A stretch of 64,000 nucleotides of DNA. It comes from Flavobacterium defluvii. GTDB taxonomy: Bacteria > Bacteroidota > Bacteroidia > Flavobacteriales > Flavobacteriaceae. The notes under the pieces were generated by a model, which was not told the origin of the DNA, ran no database searches, and saw nothing but the letters and a program-made list of their open reading frames with translations. Positions 34,158-45,400 of this stretch are shown piece by piece. Each line of letters starts with the position of its first letter. The first letter of the stretch is position 1. The position numbers and the translations under genes were made by a program. Location: NCBI RefSeq assembly GCF_900129555.1, contig NZ_FQWC01000007.1:124001-188000 (forward strand), given 5' to 3'.

Positions 34158-35954
34158 ATGGAATCTATTAGAAATATTGCAATTATTGCCCACGTCGATC
34201 ACGGTAAAACCACTTTGGTTGATAAAATTATGTATCACTGTCAATTATTTCGTGAAAACGAAAACACAGGTGATTTAATTCTTGATAATAACGATTTAGA
34301 GCGTGAGAGAGGTATTACTATTACTTCAAAAAACGTTTCTGTTCAGTACAAAGGAACAAAAATCAATATTATCGACACTCCAGGCCACGCCGATTTTGGA
34401 GGTGAAGTAGAACGTGTATTGAACATGGCCGATGGTGTATGTTTGTTAGTAGATGCTTTTGAAGGACCTATGCCGCAAACGCGTTTCGTATTGCAAAAAG
34501 CTATTGACCTAGGTTTAAAACCATGTGTTGTAATTAATAAAGTTGATAAAGAAAACTGTACTCCTGAAGAAGTTCATGAAAAAGTTTTTGACTTAATGTT
34601 CGAATTAGGCGCAACAGAAGAGCAATTAGATTTCCCAACTGTTTATGGTTCTGCTAAAAACAACTGGATGTCTGATGACTGGAAAGTACAGACTCAAAAC
34701 ATTGAGCCATTATTAGATATGGTTATCGCTAATGTTCCGGCTCCTAAAGTTTCTGAAGGTACTCCTCAAATGTTAATTACATCTTTAGATTTCTCTTCTT
34801 TTACAGGTCGTATTGCTATTGGTCGTCTTGAAAGAGGTGTTTTAAAAGAAGGAATGCCAATTTCTTTAGTAAAAAGAGATGGAAAAGTAATCAAATCAAG
34901 AATTAAAGAATTACATACTTTTGAAGGTTTAGGCCGTAGAAAAGTTGAAGAAGTTGTTGCTGGAGATATTTGTGCTGTTGTAGGTATTGAAGGTTTCGAA
35001 ATTGGTGATACTATCGCTGACTTCGAAAATCCGGAAGCTTTACAAACAATCGCTATCGACGAGCCAACAATGAGTATGTTGTTTACAATTAACGATTCTC
35101 CTTTCTTTGGTAAAGAAGGTAAATTTGTTACTTCTCGTCATATCCGTGAAAGATTAACAAAAGAGCTAGAGAAAAACTTAGCAATGAAAGTTGGAGAAAC
35201 TGACTCTGCTGATAAATTTATGGTTTTTGGTCGTGGTGTACTTCACTTATCAGTTCTTATTGAAACGATGAGAAGAGAAGGATACGAACTTCAAATTGGT
35301 CAGCCGCAAGTTATCATCAAAGAAGTTGATGGTGTTAAATGTGAGCCAATTGAGGAATTAACAATCGACTTACCAGAAAACCTTTCAGGTAGAGCGGTTG
35401 AATTCGTAACAATTCGTAAAGGTGAAATGCTTTCTATGGAAGGTAAAGGTGAGCGTATGATTATTAAATTTAACATTCCATCTCGTGGAATTATCGGTTT
35501 AAGAAATCAATTACTTACTGCTACAGCTGGTGAAGCTATTATGGCGCACCGTTTCATAGGATATGAACCATACAAAGGAGAAATTCCTGGACGTAACAAC
35601 GGTTCATTAATCTCTATGGAAAACGGAAAAGCAATTCCTTACTCTATCGATAAATTACAAGACCGTGGAAAATTCTTTGTTGATCCTAACGAAGATATCT
35701 ACGAAGGTCAGGTTATTGGAGAAAATACTCGTAGCGACGATATGACTGTTAACGTTACTAAAACTAAAAAACTTTCAAACGTACGTTCTTCTGGAGCTGA
35801 TGATAAAGCTAGAATTATTCCAGCTATCAAATTCTCTTTAGAAGAAGCTTTAGAATACATTCAAAAAGATGAGTATGTTGAAGTTACTCCAAAATCTTTA
35901 CGTTTAAGAAAAATCTACTTGAACGAAAATGATAGAAAAAGATTCAAAATCTAA
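34158..35954 (+). CDS. typA: Ribosome-associated GTPase TypA/BipA
   Basis: Translational GTPase, 598 residues, involved in ribosome assembly and stress adaptation. G-domain motifs: AHVDHGKTT (11-19), the switch [17 protein letters not shown], and NKVDKEN. EF-G-like domains II, III and V follow, then the BipA-specific C-terminal domain with [19 protein letters not shown]. LepA and EF-G are excluded by length and by this C-terminus. A terminator hairpin follows. Confidence 0.97.
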   Translation: MESIRNIAIIAHVDHGKTTLVDKIMYHCQLFRENENTGDLILDNNDLERERGITITSKNVSVQYKGTKINIIDTPGHADFGGEVERVLNMADGVCLLVDAFEGPMPQTRFVLQKAIDLGLKPCVVINKVDKENCTPEEVHEKVFDLMFELGATEEQLDFPTVYGSAKNNWMSDDWKVQTQNIEPLLDMVIANVPAPKVSEGTPQMLITSLDFSSFTGRIAIGRLERGVLKEGMPISLVKRDGKVIKSRIKELHTFEGLGRRKVEEVVAGDICAVVGIEGFEIGDTIADFENPEALQTIAIDEPTMSMLFTINDSPFFGKEGKFVTSRHIRERLTKELEKNLAMKVGETDSADKFMVFGRGVLHLSVLIETMRREGYELQIGQPQVIIKEVDGVKCEPIEELTIDLPENLSGRAVEFVTIRKGEMLSMEGKGERMIIKFNIPSRGIIGLRNQLLTATAGEAIMAHRFIGYEPYKGEIPGRNNGSLISMENGKAIPYSIDKLQDRGKFFVDPNEDIYEGQVIGENTRSDDMTVNVTKTKKLSNVRSSGADDKARIIPAIKFSLEEALEYIQKDEYVEVTPKSLRLRKIYLNENDRKRFKI

Positions 35955-35974
35955 TCTGATAAAGATTCGATATA

Positions 35975-36014
35975 AAATCCCAAATTCCAATTCTGGAGTT
36001 TGGGAATTTTTTTT
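35975..36014 (+). terminator. Terminator after typA
   Basis: AAAATCCCAAATTCC pairs imperfectly with GGAGTTTGGGAATTTT and is followed by T-rich sequence. Confidence 0.7.
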
Positions 36015-36062
36015 GAATTATATTCTCTTTTGGAATTTTTTTTAAATGGAATTTGCAAAAAG

Positions 36063-38387
36063 TTATCTCTTCAAACTAAAATGTCCTTTTACATTTCTTC
36101 CATCTGCAAAAAGTAATGTAAACCAGTAATCATCAGAAGGTAGCTGCTGGCCATTGAAAAGGCCATTCCATCCAGAACTGTTTTGATTCATTTGTTTTAT
36201 GAATTTTCCGTAGCGATCAAAAATTTGGATTGTATAATCAGGAAGAATATTAGAGTTTTGAATAAACCAAAGATCATTAAATCCATCTCCGTTTGGCGTA
36301 AAAAATCGAGGGTAATCCAAAACATAAACGACAAACGAATTTGATAATCCGCAGCCGTTTTTATCTCTGGCAATGGCATTATAAATTCCCGGAAGTACAT
36401 TTTGAAATAATGGCTCATTCTGAAAAACTTCTCCATCTAATGAAAATTCATAATTGCCAACACCATTATATTGTATTAAAACAGAATTATCATTTCCGGA
36501 AAAATCCTTAACTACTGCTTCGGTTATGGCTGCCGGCTCAGATAGAATTATTTTAAATTTTTTAGTTTTTTCGCATCCATTCATATCTGTTACAGTCACT
36601 GAATAATCACCCGGAACATTTATCAATATCGAATTAGTAGTTTCTCCATTATTCCATAAATAACTGCTAAAACCTGTAGCAACTGATAATGTTATTTGAT
36701 CATTTTTGCATATAATAGCAGATTCATCTTCAAAATTAGGCGGATCAAAAGTATTTACAACCAGATTAACTGGTATTATACCGTAACAATCGGGTCCATT
36801 AATAACTCTGGCATAAATAGTTTGATTAAAAGCTGAAGTATTTTTAAAAATATTAGGAAGCGCGTTCGTTTCTGTAACGGCATCATTTGCAGTTGTATAG
36901 TAAAAAACCGTTAATCCGTTAGGAAGTCCCGCTGTAATTTTTGGAGTAACTTCTGCATTCAAATCAAACTGATATAAACCATCCTGAATTTCGTCGCCGT
37001 CGCAGGTACTTATCGGATTTGGATTTGTAATGCTGTTATTAGCAATTTGTAATGTTACTTGGGAAATTTTAAAGCACCCAAATTCATTTTCTAATCGGGC
37101 ATAAATGATTTGATTAGCCGTTTTATTAGTATAACTTTCAGGATTAGCTATTTTGTTGATTTTGTTTTCGGCATTAGCTTGTGATTCGTAATATCCTTCA
37201 TTCAAGATAGCGGCATTATTGTTTTTTACAATATTGTTTACTTTATTCAAATTAAAAATAGTCGTTCCGTCTGCATTGTCATCACATTGAACTAAAGTTG
37301 TATTGGTAAAAAGGATTTCAGGAGCGATATCAATTTTAATTTCCCCTTCTAAACTACAGGAAGAAGGTGTTAACGTAACTTCTACTTTGTAATTTCCTGT
37401 TTGAGTAACTGTATATGTTGGCGTAGTGGCAACTTCTACATTGTCTTTAAACCATTTATAAGAATAGGCAGGGGACAATTTAGGATCTAATAAATAACTG
37501 TCTCCAAAACATAAAGGATCATCATTAGCGGTTGTTTTATTAGGTCCAAAATCTATTTTAGAAGCAAAACTTCCGGCTTGTAAAAAAACAGCCGAATCAT
37601 AATATCTGTTTTTATCATCGGCAATAACTAATTTTATATGATATTTTTTCCCGGCAACTACGTCAGTTTGCGCAGTCATAACAATAGTTTGTCCGGCATA
37701 ATTAATGGGACTTGTATTATTGTTGAGACCATTAAAATAATCAATATTGACTTCTGAACATCCCGGATATTTATCTCCATTTGGAGCAGTTCCCGGTTCA
37801 ATTTTCGGGCGAACATTTAGCGAAGAAACCGGAGTATTTGTATTGGGTAAAACGGCTAAATTTTTATAAGGATCTGCAGTCCCTGCTTCTTTAATTAAAA
37901 AAGCAAAACCATCTGAGTATTCACAAGGATAAAAATATTGATATTCGTTTGAGGCAAAAATATAATTGAAACTCAGAAAATCGGTTAAAGGGACAAAATC
38001 AAATTCGAATGAAGTGGCGTTTACAGAACTTATACCCAAAATTTGATTTAAATCATTATCTCCAACCCAATTTTCGCTTCCACCACCTTCATTGCTAAAA
38101 TAAGGACCAATTCCTTCTGTGCTTGTAGAAGTCGAAAGTATAATTCCTTCCTTAAACGGAAAATTACTTGTACCTGAATTAAAGTAAGCAAAACTCTTTT
38201 TTCCGGGAGTATATGTATCCCCAATTCCGGTTATATTGGTAACAGCAGCGCATGTACTGTTTACTAAAACATCTTCTATGAGCTGCTGTGGTGTTTTTTG
38301 ATCATCAATAGTTATATATTGAGCATTCATCTTTGAAGATAAACAGCATAAGAATAAAATAATTAAAAAACATTTTCCCTGATTCAT
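36063..38387 (-). CDS. T9SS-secreted protein, choice-of-anchor L and type B CTD
   Basis: Large secreted protein of 774 residues with signal peptide (about 1-22, KMNAQ). The N-terminal part (about 30-275) is a choice-of-anchor L domain: TNITGIGDT, EGIILSTS, LSFNYIFASNEYQYFYPCEYSDGFAFL (partly quoted) and the closing AVFLQAGSF. Ig/PKD-like repeats follow (about 285-640). The last 85 residues (YPRFFTPNGDGFNDLW onward, with IQIFDRYGKFI and GWNGLFNGQQLPSDDYWF) are the gliding-motility-associated type B sorting signal of the type IX secretion system. Function is probably adhesion or binding at the surface. Domain calls are confident, role inferred. Confidence 0.9.
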   Translation of the reverse strand: MNQGKCFLIILFLCCLSSKMNAQYITIDDQKTPQQLIEDVLVNSTCAAVTNITGIGDTYTPGKKSFAYFNSGTSNFPFKEGIILSTSTSTEGIGPYFSNEGGGSENWVGDNDLNQILGISSVNATSFEFDFVPLTDFLSFNYIFASNEYQYFYPCEYSDGFAFLIKEAGTADPYKNLAVLPNTNTPVSSLNVRPKIEPGTAPNGDKYPGCSEVNIDYFNGLNNNTSPINYAGQTIVMTAQTDVVAGKKYHIKLVIADDKNRYYDSAVFLQAGSFASKIDFGPNKTTANDDPLCFGDSYLLDPKLSPAYSYKWFKDNVEVATTPTYTVTQTGNYKVEVTLTPSSCSLEGEIKIDIAPEILFTNTTLVQCDDNADGTTIFNLNKVNNIVKNNNAAILNEGYYESQANAENKINKIANPESYTNKTANQIIYARLENEFGCFKISQVTLQIANNSITNPNPISTCDGDEIQDGLYQFDLNAEVTPKITAGLPNGLTVFYYTTANDAVTETNALPNIFKNTSAFNQTIYARVINGPDCYGIIPVNLVVNTFDPPNFEDESAIICKNDQITLSVATGFSSYLWNNGETTNSILINVPGDYSVTVTDMNGCEKTKKFKIILSEPAAITEAVVKDFSGNDNSVLIQYNGVGNYEFSLDGEVFQNEPLFQNVLPGIYNAIARDKNGCGLSNSFVVYVLDYPRFFTPNGDGFNDLWFIQNSNILPDYTIQIFDRYGKFIKQMNQNSSGWNGLFNGQQLPSDDYWFTLLFADGRNVKGHFSLKR

Positions 38388-38402
38388 AGCATAACAAATA
38401 TA

Positions 38403-39239
38403 CTACAAATCTCTTCTTTTTAATAATTTGTAAGAAAAATAAACAAACAAAAATGTCCAGACTGCAACGATAAAAATCGAAAGATAATGAACACTGTAAT
38501 CCTTTGTATTTTCTACTCCAATTTGAGTTCCGATGCTTTTTATTACTGATAATCTTGAAAAAGGTTCTATGATTAAATTTGACATTGCTTCCAGCGGCAA
38601 AAATTGCATAATGTAATCGCCGGTATTGCTATTTGGGAAAATTCTAAAAACCAAAATTCCTTTTATTATGCCTTCAAGAATACTCCATACTAACAAAAAT
38701 CCTAAAGCAAAAGCAGAGCGTTTTACTAAAATTCCAAGGAATAAACAGAAAGAAAAGAATCCTGTTAGTTTTATAAAAAAAGCTAACAAATAATCCAAAT
38801 CCATTAAAATGACATCCAGTTCATTGTAAGACGAAAAACTTAAACCAAGAAGTAAACTCATCACAAAAACAAAAATAGTAGAGCAGAATGCAAAAACCAC
38901 AACGGTAAGAAATTTGGATAAAATGAATTCTTTTTTGCTTAAACCGTCAATTAAATTTTGTTTTAAAGTTCCGTAACTATATTCATTTGCCATCATCGAA
39001 ACGATAACAATAGCAAGGAAAAATTTAAGAAAAGCAGCAATGAAAGTATTAAAATGCCATATAAAAGGAAAATTAAAAATTCCCATTTCGGCCAAATGAA
39101 ATTTAAAAGGGCCAATGTCAAATTTAATTGAGGCAATTAAAGCTATAAATGAAAGTAAAATAAAATATGTTAAAGTAAGAATACGGCTGGCTCTGTTTTT
39201 CCAGATTTTTTGCAGTTCTATAGAAATAAGTCTGTTCAT
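38403..39239 (-). CDS. ABC-2 type transporter permease
   Basis: Integral membrane protein of 278 residues with six predicted membrane segments (first about 17-38, last about 252-272). The NEYSYGTLKQNLIDGLSKKEFILSKF-type motif (about 86-111, partly quoted) is characteristic of ABC-2 permeases. It starts 7 bases after the ATPase stop and forms a transporter with it. Substrate unknown; related systems export antibiotics or lipids or take part in gliding (GldF-like), but this pair lacks the gldG partner. Confidence 0.88.
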   Translation of the reverse strand: MNRLISIELQKIWKNRASRILTLTYFILLSFIALIASIKFDIGPFKFHLAEMGIFNFPFIWHFNTFIAAFLKFFLAIVIVSMMANEYSYGTLKQNLIDGLSKKEFILSKFLTVVVFAFCSTIFVFVMSLLLGLSFSSYNELDVILMDLDYLLAFFIKLTGFFSFCLFLGILVKRSAFALGFLLVWSILEGIIKGILVFRIFPNSNTGDYIMQFLPLEAMSNLIIEPFSRLSVIKSIGTQIGVENTKDYSVHYLSIFIVAVWTFLFVYFSYKLLKRRDL

Positions 39240-39246
39240 GGCTTAG

Positions 39247-40155
39247 TTAGTTTTTTGGATTTGTATTTTTTGTTAATTCTAAAAATTGGGCTTCCAAACT
39301 ATTTTTACGTTTGACCAAATGACTTAAAATAATATTTTTAGAGAATAAAAACTGATTCAGTTCTGAAGCTGATAACTCTGATTTTAAATAAATTAAAACT
39401 TTCCCGTCTTCATCTTTAATTTCGGCAATAGATGGATGGTTATATAAAACAGATTTTAGCGCCAGATTATCATTCGAAGAAACTTCAAAAAAACCTTCAT
39501 TTGCAGACATTCCATCTACAGAACCAGAATATAAAACTTCGCCTTTTCGTAAAACCACAACGTGTGAACATACTTTTTCGACTTCGTCTAATAAATGCGA
39601 AGCCAATAAAATGGTAGTGCCCTGCGAAGCAATTTCTTTAATAATATCACGAATTTGATGAATTCCCTGCGGATCTAATCCATTTGTTGGTTCATCCAGG
39701 ATCAAAATTTCAGGATCATTTAAAAGTGCCGATGCAATCGCCAGACGCTGCTTCATTCCCAGCGAAAAAGTGCTGAACCTAGAATCTTTTCTTTCCATTA
39801 AACCCACAAGATTCAATTTTTCTTCGATTTTAGAATAATTGATGCTTTTGATTTTGCAAACCAATTTAAGGTTTTCTTCGGCTGTCATGTACGGATAAAA
39901 ATTTGGACGCTCAATAATGGCACCTACTTTTTTCAATGCGTCATGCGTCTGTACATTTCCGTCAAACCATTTATAATCGCCTGATGTTTTATTTACAACA
40001 TTCAGGACAATTCCTAAAGTAGTCGATTTTCCGCTTCCGTTAGGGCCTAAAATTCCGTAGACATGCCCTTTTTGTATGCTAAAAGATACATTTTTTAACG
40101 CCTGTATGCGCCCGTATTTTTTGCTTAGATTTTGAATAGTAAGTATGGTTTCCAA
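39247..40155 (-). CDS. ABC transporter ATP-binding protein
   Basis: ATPase subunit, 302 residues. Walker A GPNGSGKST (37-45), Q-loop region near 82-90, signature SLGMKQR (131-137), Walker B LILDEP (151-156), H-loop in LLASHLLDEVE. A C-terminal extension (about 225-302) is typical of drug/antibiotic export ATPases in the CcmA group. The only start before an in-frame stop is a TTG at 40155 (the first ATG in frame lies far inside). It is the first gene of the two-gene operon with the permease. Confidence 0.92.
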   Translation of the reverse strand: METILTIQNLSKKYGRIQALKNVSFSIQKGHVYGILGPNGSGKSTTLGIVLNVVNKTSGDYKWFDGNVQTHDALKKVGAIIERPNFYPYMTAEENLKLVCKIKSINYSKIEEKLNLVGLMERKDSRFSTFSLGMKQRLAIASALLNDPEILILDEPTNGLDPQGIHQIRDIIKEIASQGTTILLASHLLDEVEKVCSHVVVLRKGEVLYSGSVDGMSANEGFFEVSSNDNLALKSVLYNHPSIAEIKDEDGKVLIYLKSELSASELNQFLFSKNIILSHLVKRKNSLEAQFLELTKNTNPKN

Positions 40156-40237
40156 ATTTGTTTCGGTTTTAGTTTTAAGTATGACGATTCAAGTTCTATA
40201 TTGTTACGTCAAATTTATTTTTATCAGCTTATTGATG

Positions 40238-40245
40238 TAAATTTG
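40238..40245 (+). promoter_or_regulatory. -7 box before the 350-residue protein
   Basis: TAAATTTG fits TAnnTTTG and lies 17 bases before the start at 40263. No obvious -33 TTG. Confidence 0.4.
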
Positions 40246-40262
40246 TAATAAAGATATTCAAA

Positions 40263-41315
40263 ATGAGCGAGCCTTTGATGGTGTTAAAGAAACCTTCTTT
40301 TCCTTTAACACAGCCACTTTTAAGTTATTTAGACAGATACGAACGTATTTCGAAAGTATCTGTGTTTTATGATGACTTGCTGCGATTTGCGGGTTCAATT
40401 AATGTTTATGATAAAAATGAAACCGATACTTTATGGATTCGCGTTTATTACAGCGAATTCGAAAGAAACGAAATCGACCTCAATCTCAAAAAAATATATT
40501 CGCTTTTGCATTCTGATGGAAACAGTGAGATTATTCAGTATTTAAATATTGATGCAATCGACTATTGTACTTTTGGAAATTCGAAACCTTTTAGAATAAA
40601 AGTTCGAAATATTCTCAATGATAACTACGTTCATTTTTATATTAAAAAAGCCGACGCTTCAAGAATTTACGGACTCGAATTAGAAGATATCCTTTCTCCG
40701 GATAAAATCAACTTTTTGGTGTATAACGATACTTTGATTGAAGAACATATTATCGGAATTCCCGGTGATGTTTTTATGGATACTCTGCTGGACAAATGTT
40801 CCGAAATGGAAAAAGCCCAAATCGCAAAAGAGTTTGTAAAATTTAACGAACGTTGTATGATCAGGCTTTTGGGTGATATGCGCGCCTACAATTATGTAAT
40901 TGTTCCTATTCACGATTTTGATCAGGTAGTGTACAAAATTCGCCCGATTGATTTTGACCAGCAGTGTTACGAAGGCAACTTTAAAGTGTATCGCCCACAG
41001 TTTTTCAAGGAAAATTATCCGATGATTCAATTGATTAAGGAAAAATTAGAAGAACGTTCGATCATTCAGTATAAAGATGAAGAAAGAGCGATTTTAGCAA
41101 AAAGAATCCATTCTGCCGAAAACAGAATCAAAAAATTATTGAATATAATGTGTCACGATACCATTTCGACAGAAGAACATCTGAACCAGCTTAAAATGGA
41201 ATTGTACCGATATACAAACGATATGAAATTTAAAAATGCGCGCTCAATGGGACACATCATGCAGGCCGCTTTTGAATTTATTATCCGTAATTTTAAAAAC
41301 ACAAACTTAGTTTAA
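40263..41315 (+). CDS. Unrecognised conserved-looking cytoplasmic protein, kinase-like motifs
   Basis: 350 residues, no signal peptide or membrane segment. I do not recognise the family. Notable is a stretch in the middle: RLLGDMRAYNYVIVP followed about 12 residues later by YKIRPIDFDQQ, which looks like the catalytic Asp...Asn and metal-binding Asp (DFD) pair of atypical kinase folds. The C-terminal third is helical and charged (AENRIKKLLNIM, MKFKNARSMGHIM). It is divergent from the ABC operon and followed by short direct repeats. A kinase role is only a hypothesis; codon use looks native. Confidence 0.6.
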   Translation: MSEPLMVLKKPSFPLTQPLLSYLDRYERISKVSVFYDDLLRFAGSINVYDKNETDTLWIRVYYSEFERNEIDLNLKKIYSLLHSDGNSEIIQYLNIDAIDYCTFGNSKPFRIKVRNILNDNYVHFYIKKADASRIYGLELEDILSPDKINFLVYNDTLIEEHIIGIPGDVFMDTLLDKCSEMEKAQIAKEFVKFNERCMIRLLGDMRAYNYVIVPIHDFDQVVYKIRPIDFDQQCYEGNFKVYRPQFFKENYPMIQLIKEKLEERSIIQYKDEERAILAKRIHSAENRIKKLLNIMCHDTISTEEHLNQLKMELYRYTNDMKFKNARSMGHIMQAAFEFIIRNFKNTNLV

Positions 41316-41330
41316 GGATAAAACCCATAT

Positions 41331-41459
41331 AAGTTATATAATTTCATTTAAAGCAAAACTTAATTTTTTTTGTATTGTTATTACTTATATGATTTAAAAG
41401 TTAATACAAGTTTACAGAGCAAAACTTAAATTTTCTTACATCACTTATATGGTTTAAAA
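41331..41459. repeat. Imperfect ~60-bp direct repeats
   Basis: The word TTACTTATATGATTTAAAA (41381-41399) recurs with two differences at 41441-41459, and AGCAAAACTTAA occurs at 41352 and 41418. A weaker third copy (AAGTTATATAATTTCATTTAA) starts near 41331. The array fills the gap before the lipoprotein gene at 41471. Confidence 0.6.
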
Positions 41460-41470
41460 AAAACAATCTT

Positions 41471-42328
41471 ATGAAAAAAACTTTTTTAATAGGTATTTCT
41501 ATTGTTTTATTAGCTTGTCAGCAGCAGTCTGGCAGTGATTTAAAAACGCTTTATTCGCTTCCGAAGAAATTAAAAGAAGTTTCCGGAATTGCTTATTTTC
41601 CTGAAACGAATACAATTTATACCCTTGAAGACAGCGGAAATAAAAATGCCATTTATGCCATCAATTCAAAAGGAAAATTAGAAAAGACAATCACAGTTTC
41701 AAACGCCACAAATGTGGATTGGGAAGATATTACTAAAGACAAAACCGGAAATATTTATATTGGTGATTTTGGAAACAACGATAATGAACGCAGGGATTTA
41801 TGCATTTATAAAGTGGCAAAAAATCAGTTGAATAAAGAGGTGGCTTCTGCCGAATATAAAATCTCATTTTCATATCCAGAACAAACTGAATTTCCGCCAA
41901 AGAAAAAAGAAATGTTTTACGACGTTGAAGGTTTTTTTGAACAAAACGGTTATTTTTATCTTTTTACCAAAAACAGAAGCAAAGGTTTTGACGGTACCGC
42001 ATTTATCTACAAAATAAAAAATGCAAAAGGAACTCAGAAAGCAGTTAAAATCGGGGAATTTAAAACCTGTGATAATTACAATCATTGTGTTTTAACAAGT
42101 GCAACAATAAGTCCTGATGGTAAAAAAGTAGTTTTGTTAAGTCACGATAAAATAGTTTTATTTAAAGGTTTTAAAGGCGATTTATTCCACAAAGGAACAC
42201 AAACCGAAATAAGCCTAAACCATTTTTCTCAAAAAGAAGCCATAGTTTTCAAAGACAACAATACTTTATTAATCGCCGACGAAAAAACAAATAAAACAGG
42301 AGGGAAGGTTTATGAGTTTAAGCTTTAA
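41471..42328 (+). CDS. SdiA-regulated-like beta-propeller lipoprotein
   Basis: Lipoprotein of 285 residues, lipobox LLAC (Cys16). The mature part consists of repeated WD/NHL-type strands: LKEVSGIAYFPETNTIYTLED, NVDWEDITKD, GNIYIGDFGNN (partly quoted), typical of the SdiA-regulated / phytase-like propeller family. VDWEDI and IGDFGNND could bind metal or substrate. No catalytic assignment. It ends right at a nested repeat island and is convergent with the large phosphoesterase gene. Confidence 0.75.
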   Translation: MKKTFLIGISIVLLACQQQSGSDLKTLYSLPKKLKEVSGIAYFPETNTIYTLEDSGNKNAIYAINSKGKLEKTITVSNATNVDWEDITKDKTGNIYIGDFGNNDNERRDLCIYKVAKNQLNKEVASAEYKISFSYPEQTEFPPKKKEMFYDVEGFFEQNGYFYLFTKNRSKGFDGTAFIYKIKNAKGTQKAVKIGEFKTCDNYNHCVLTSATISPDGKKVVLLSHDKIVLFKGFKGDLFHKGTQTEISLNHFSQKEAIVFKDNNTLLIADEKTNKTGGKVYEFKL

Positions 42329-42488
42329 GATTCTAAGTTGCTAAGGTTCTGAGATGCTAAGATTCTAAGAAAAAATTAGCCACGAATTCACAAATTAATT
42401 TTAATAAAAATTCGTGAATTCGTGGCTGTTTTTTAATCAGAGCTAAGAAAAAAACTTAGAACCTTAGCATCTCAGTATCTTAGAACCT
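42327..42488. repeat. Nested inverted-repeat island (A-C-A')
   Basis: Family A (42327-42370, with AAGTTGCTAAGGTTCTGAGA) and its inverted copy A' (42454-42488) bracket palindrome C (42379-42426, arms GCCACGAATTCAC and GTGAATTCGTGGC). The island fills the whole gap between two convergent genes and touches the stop codon of the first. It may act as a bidirectional terminator. Confidence 0.85.
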
Positions 42489-42491
42489 TTT

Positions 42492-45400
42492 TTAAAAACT
42501 ATACGCTGCTCCAAAAATAACTCTCCCAACTTCATCAGGAGATTTAAAATAAGATATTCTGGCCGTTAAAACATTAATAGCGTTTAACCAAAGTCCGCCA
42601 CCGTAATCCTGGTGCCATTTTCTTGAATTTTCTCCATCAAGCCAGATTCTTCCGTAGTCGAAGCCGCCTAGTATTCCGTATGTAAACGGTGCAAGTGTTT
42701 TACGGATTTTACCAAGACTTAGACGTAAATCAGAACTTTGAGAGAAATACGAATTACCTAAAAAACGCTCGTTTCTAAAACCTCTCAAATCAGTATCGCC
42801 GCCCAAAGCAGCTCCCTGATAAAATTCGTAATTATTATTTAAGATCGCTTTTCCTTTTAGATACGTTGCCAAAACCAGTTTTCCGTTGTGATCGAGTCTA
42901 TGTGTGAAACCTAAAATACTTTCCAGCGTTGGGAAGTTTTTATTAGTATCATCTAAATTGGTTGTCCAGGTTCCGGCAATCATAAAATACATTCCCAAAG
43001 TTGGTTTTGCAGCAAAATCAGAATTTTTGAAAAGATACTTCACTTTCAGACTTCCGTAATTCTGGCTGTTAAATACATCAGGATTTACAATGTTCGGAAG
43101 ATTAATAAATCTGTTCTCTGTTTCTTCAACCGTCATTCTCTGGAAAATTGGCTGAATGCTGAACTCACTTCCGTATCTTCCAACATGACGAATTGCTCCC
43201 GAAGCATTAAATTTTCTGATTCGAACACGGTTGTAATCCATGCCTAAATCGTCATTATATTGAGATTCATTTCCGTAACCAAAATAATTCATTGCAAAAT
43301 TCGGTGTTGTATAAAGTGATTCAACATCAATAACCCATTTTCCTAACAAACCAGGAAAATGCGCCGCATAATTAAACTCTAAACCTCCGGTTGCGAAATA
43401 GTAAAAAGCATTTAAAACATGTCTCTGTGTATACGGATTTTGTTTAAAATTATTTACTGTATAATTTACATTAACACCCACTTTTACACCATCATCAGGA
43501 TTGTAGCCAATATTTGGCAGACCAGAAACTACATTATATTTTGGTTTTTGATAATTATATAAGTTAACATCGTAATCATCAGTTAACTGCGTTTGTGTTT
43601 TAGAATCTAAATTGTATGTGTTTTCTTTTGATTTGAAGTCGTAAACAATAACCTTTCTTCCGTTTTCGATATTATAAGTGTCATTGTTTTGACCGCCTAT
43701 TAAACGAACTTTAATTCTTGATTTTTGATCGCCTTTTACTTCAAAAATATCATTATCATCCAAACCATAAATCCATACATTTTTGGTTTTAGAGTCGTTT
43801 ACTGTTTTAGAATAAACCAATTCATCGCCTTCTTTTTTAACTCTGAAAACCTGAATTTCAATACTTTTTTTGTTTTTATGATCCAGAACAAATTTGTCTT
43901 TTTTATCCGTTCCGGCAATCATAACTGTTTTGCTTAAAACATCAGAATATTTTATGGCATATTTTTGAAGCTCTCTTTTTCTGTTTTTAAATTTTCGAAT
44001 GATTTCATCAACCGTTCCATCCTGAACTTCTTTTGGCATAGCTTTAAAAGCGTTTTCAATATCGCTGTCCGTTAAATTATCCTGAATAAATTTTGCCTGT
44101 TCAACCCAGTCTTTTTCTTCGGCAGTCCTTAAAAATGCCAAATCCATTGGATAAGGTTCACGGCTCAGCCATTTTACATTACCAATTTTATCTTTAAAAG
44201 TTCGCATGTGGCGCAGTGCCGGAATATTCATCAAGATTGAAAGCAAAGCACCGTCGTATTTCGCAAACGCCTGATCCCGATCACGCGGAATTGGTTTATA
44301 AATAACTTTACCGTCTTTTTTAAATTCTGCCCAGCGCCATTGATCGGCGTGTCTGTCCCAATCGCCAATAAGGATATCAAATAATCTTGCTTTTATATAT
44401 TCTTTTTCGTCAACCGAATATTTTTCATCCTTATGAAGATTCATCATCATATCATCTGTACTGATAATATTGCTTGGATTTCCAAAGTTTTTTCCATCCA
44501 GATGATTATCGGCTGGTCTCTCTTCAATCATATACAACTGATCGCCAAAACCAGCATTAAATTCACCTAAACCATTTTGTTTCGGGATATAATATAAAAT
44601 GGGATTGGTATGATAAAGACCAATTTTATCTGACATACTTCCCGTTACATAAGGCGCATACGGATGTGAAGTCGTATAGAAATCAAACAAGAAACTTTCG
44701 GTATAAGTATCTTCAAAATCATTTACGACATACTGATCTTTAAAAGCAACAGATTGTAAAAAAACCGAAGCGCTTTTTTTCATACCTCGCATTACATATT
44801 CGCGCCCTTTTGGATCAGACATTCTCAATGAAACAGACTGATGCCCGCCGCCTTCGCGTATAGGTTTCAAACCACCTTTTAAAGTATCTACAGTTGCAAC
44901 CTGAGCTTCAATTGGGGTACTGTAATATTTTCTGTAATGCTGCCCGAAAAGAAAGCGATGAAACATACTTTTATCTGTCATTTCAGGAGAATAGATAGAA
45001 GTTGTAATTTTAGAAGGAAAGTTATTCGGAATATCTGAAGCCCAGTTTATTTCTTTCGCCTTAATAATTTCACGTTCAAAAAGTAGTTTTTCTTTATTAT
45101 TTTCATTTCCGTAAAAAGAAACTTTGGCATCGCCGCTTTTATATAGACTTAAAGTTGCATAACCATTCCCGCCATACGAAAAATCAAAAGGATTTACGGC
45201 TCTTGCAGCTTCAGATTTTGATCCTGCGCCGCTTATGATCTGCTGAATGTTTTCTTTGCTGATATATTGCAGATTATGATCGTGGCCCGAAACTACAATT
45301 ACATTTCGCTGTTTTTGTAAAAGCGTCTTTATTCTTTTGGCATAAATGGTATATTGCTTATTTTGAAGATCCTGCGGACTTACTCCGGATGTTTTTCTTA

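Noticed and set aside
38403..40155. The ABC pair as GldA/GldF gliding-motility transporter
   Set aside because: No gldG-like gene follows, and the ATPase looks like the general drug-export group; the sequence alone does not support the gliding assignment.
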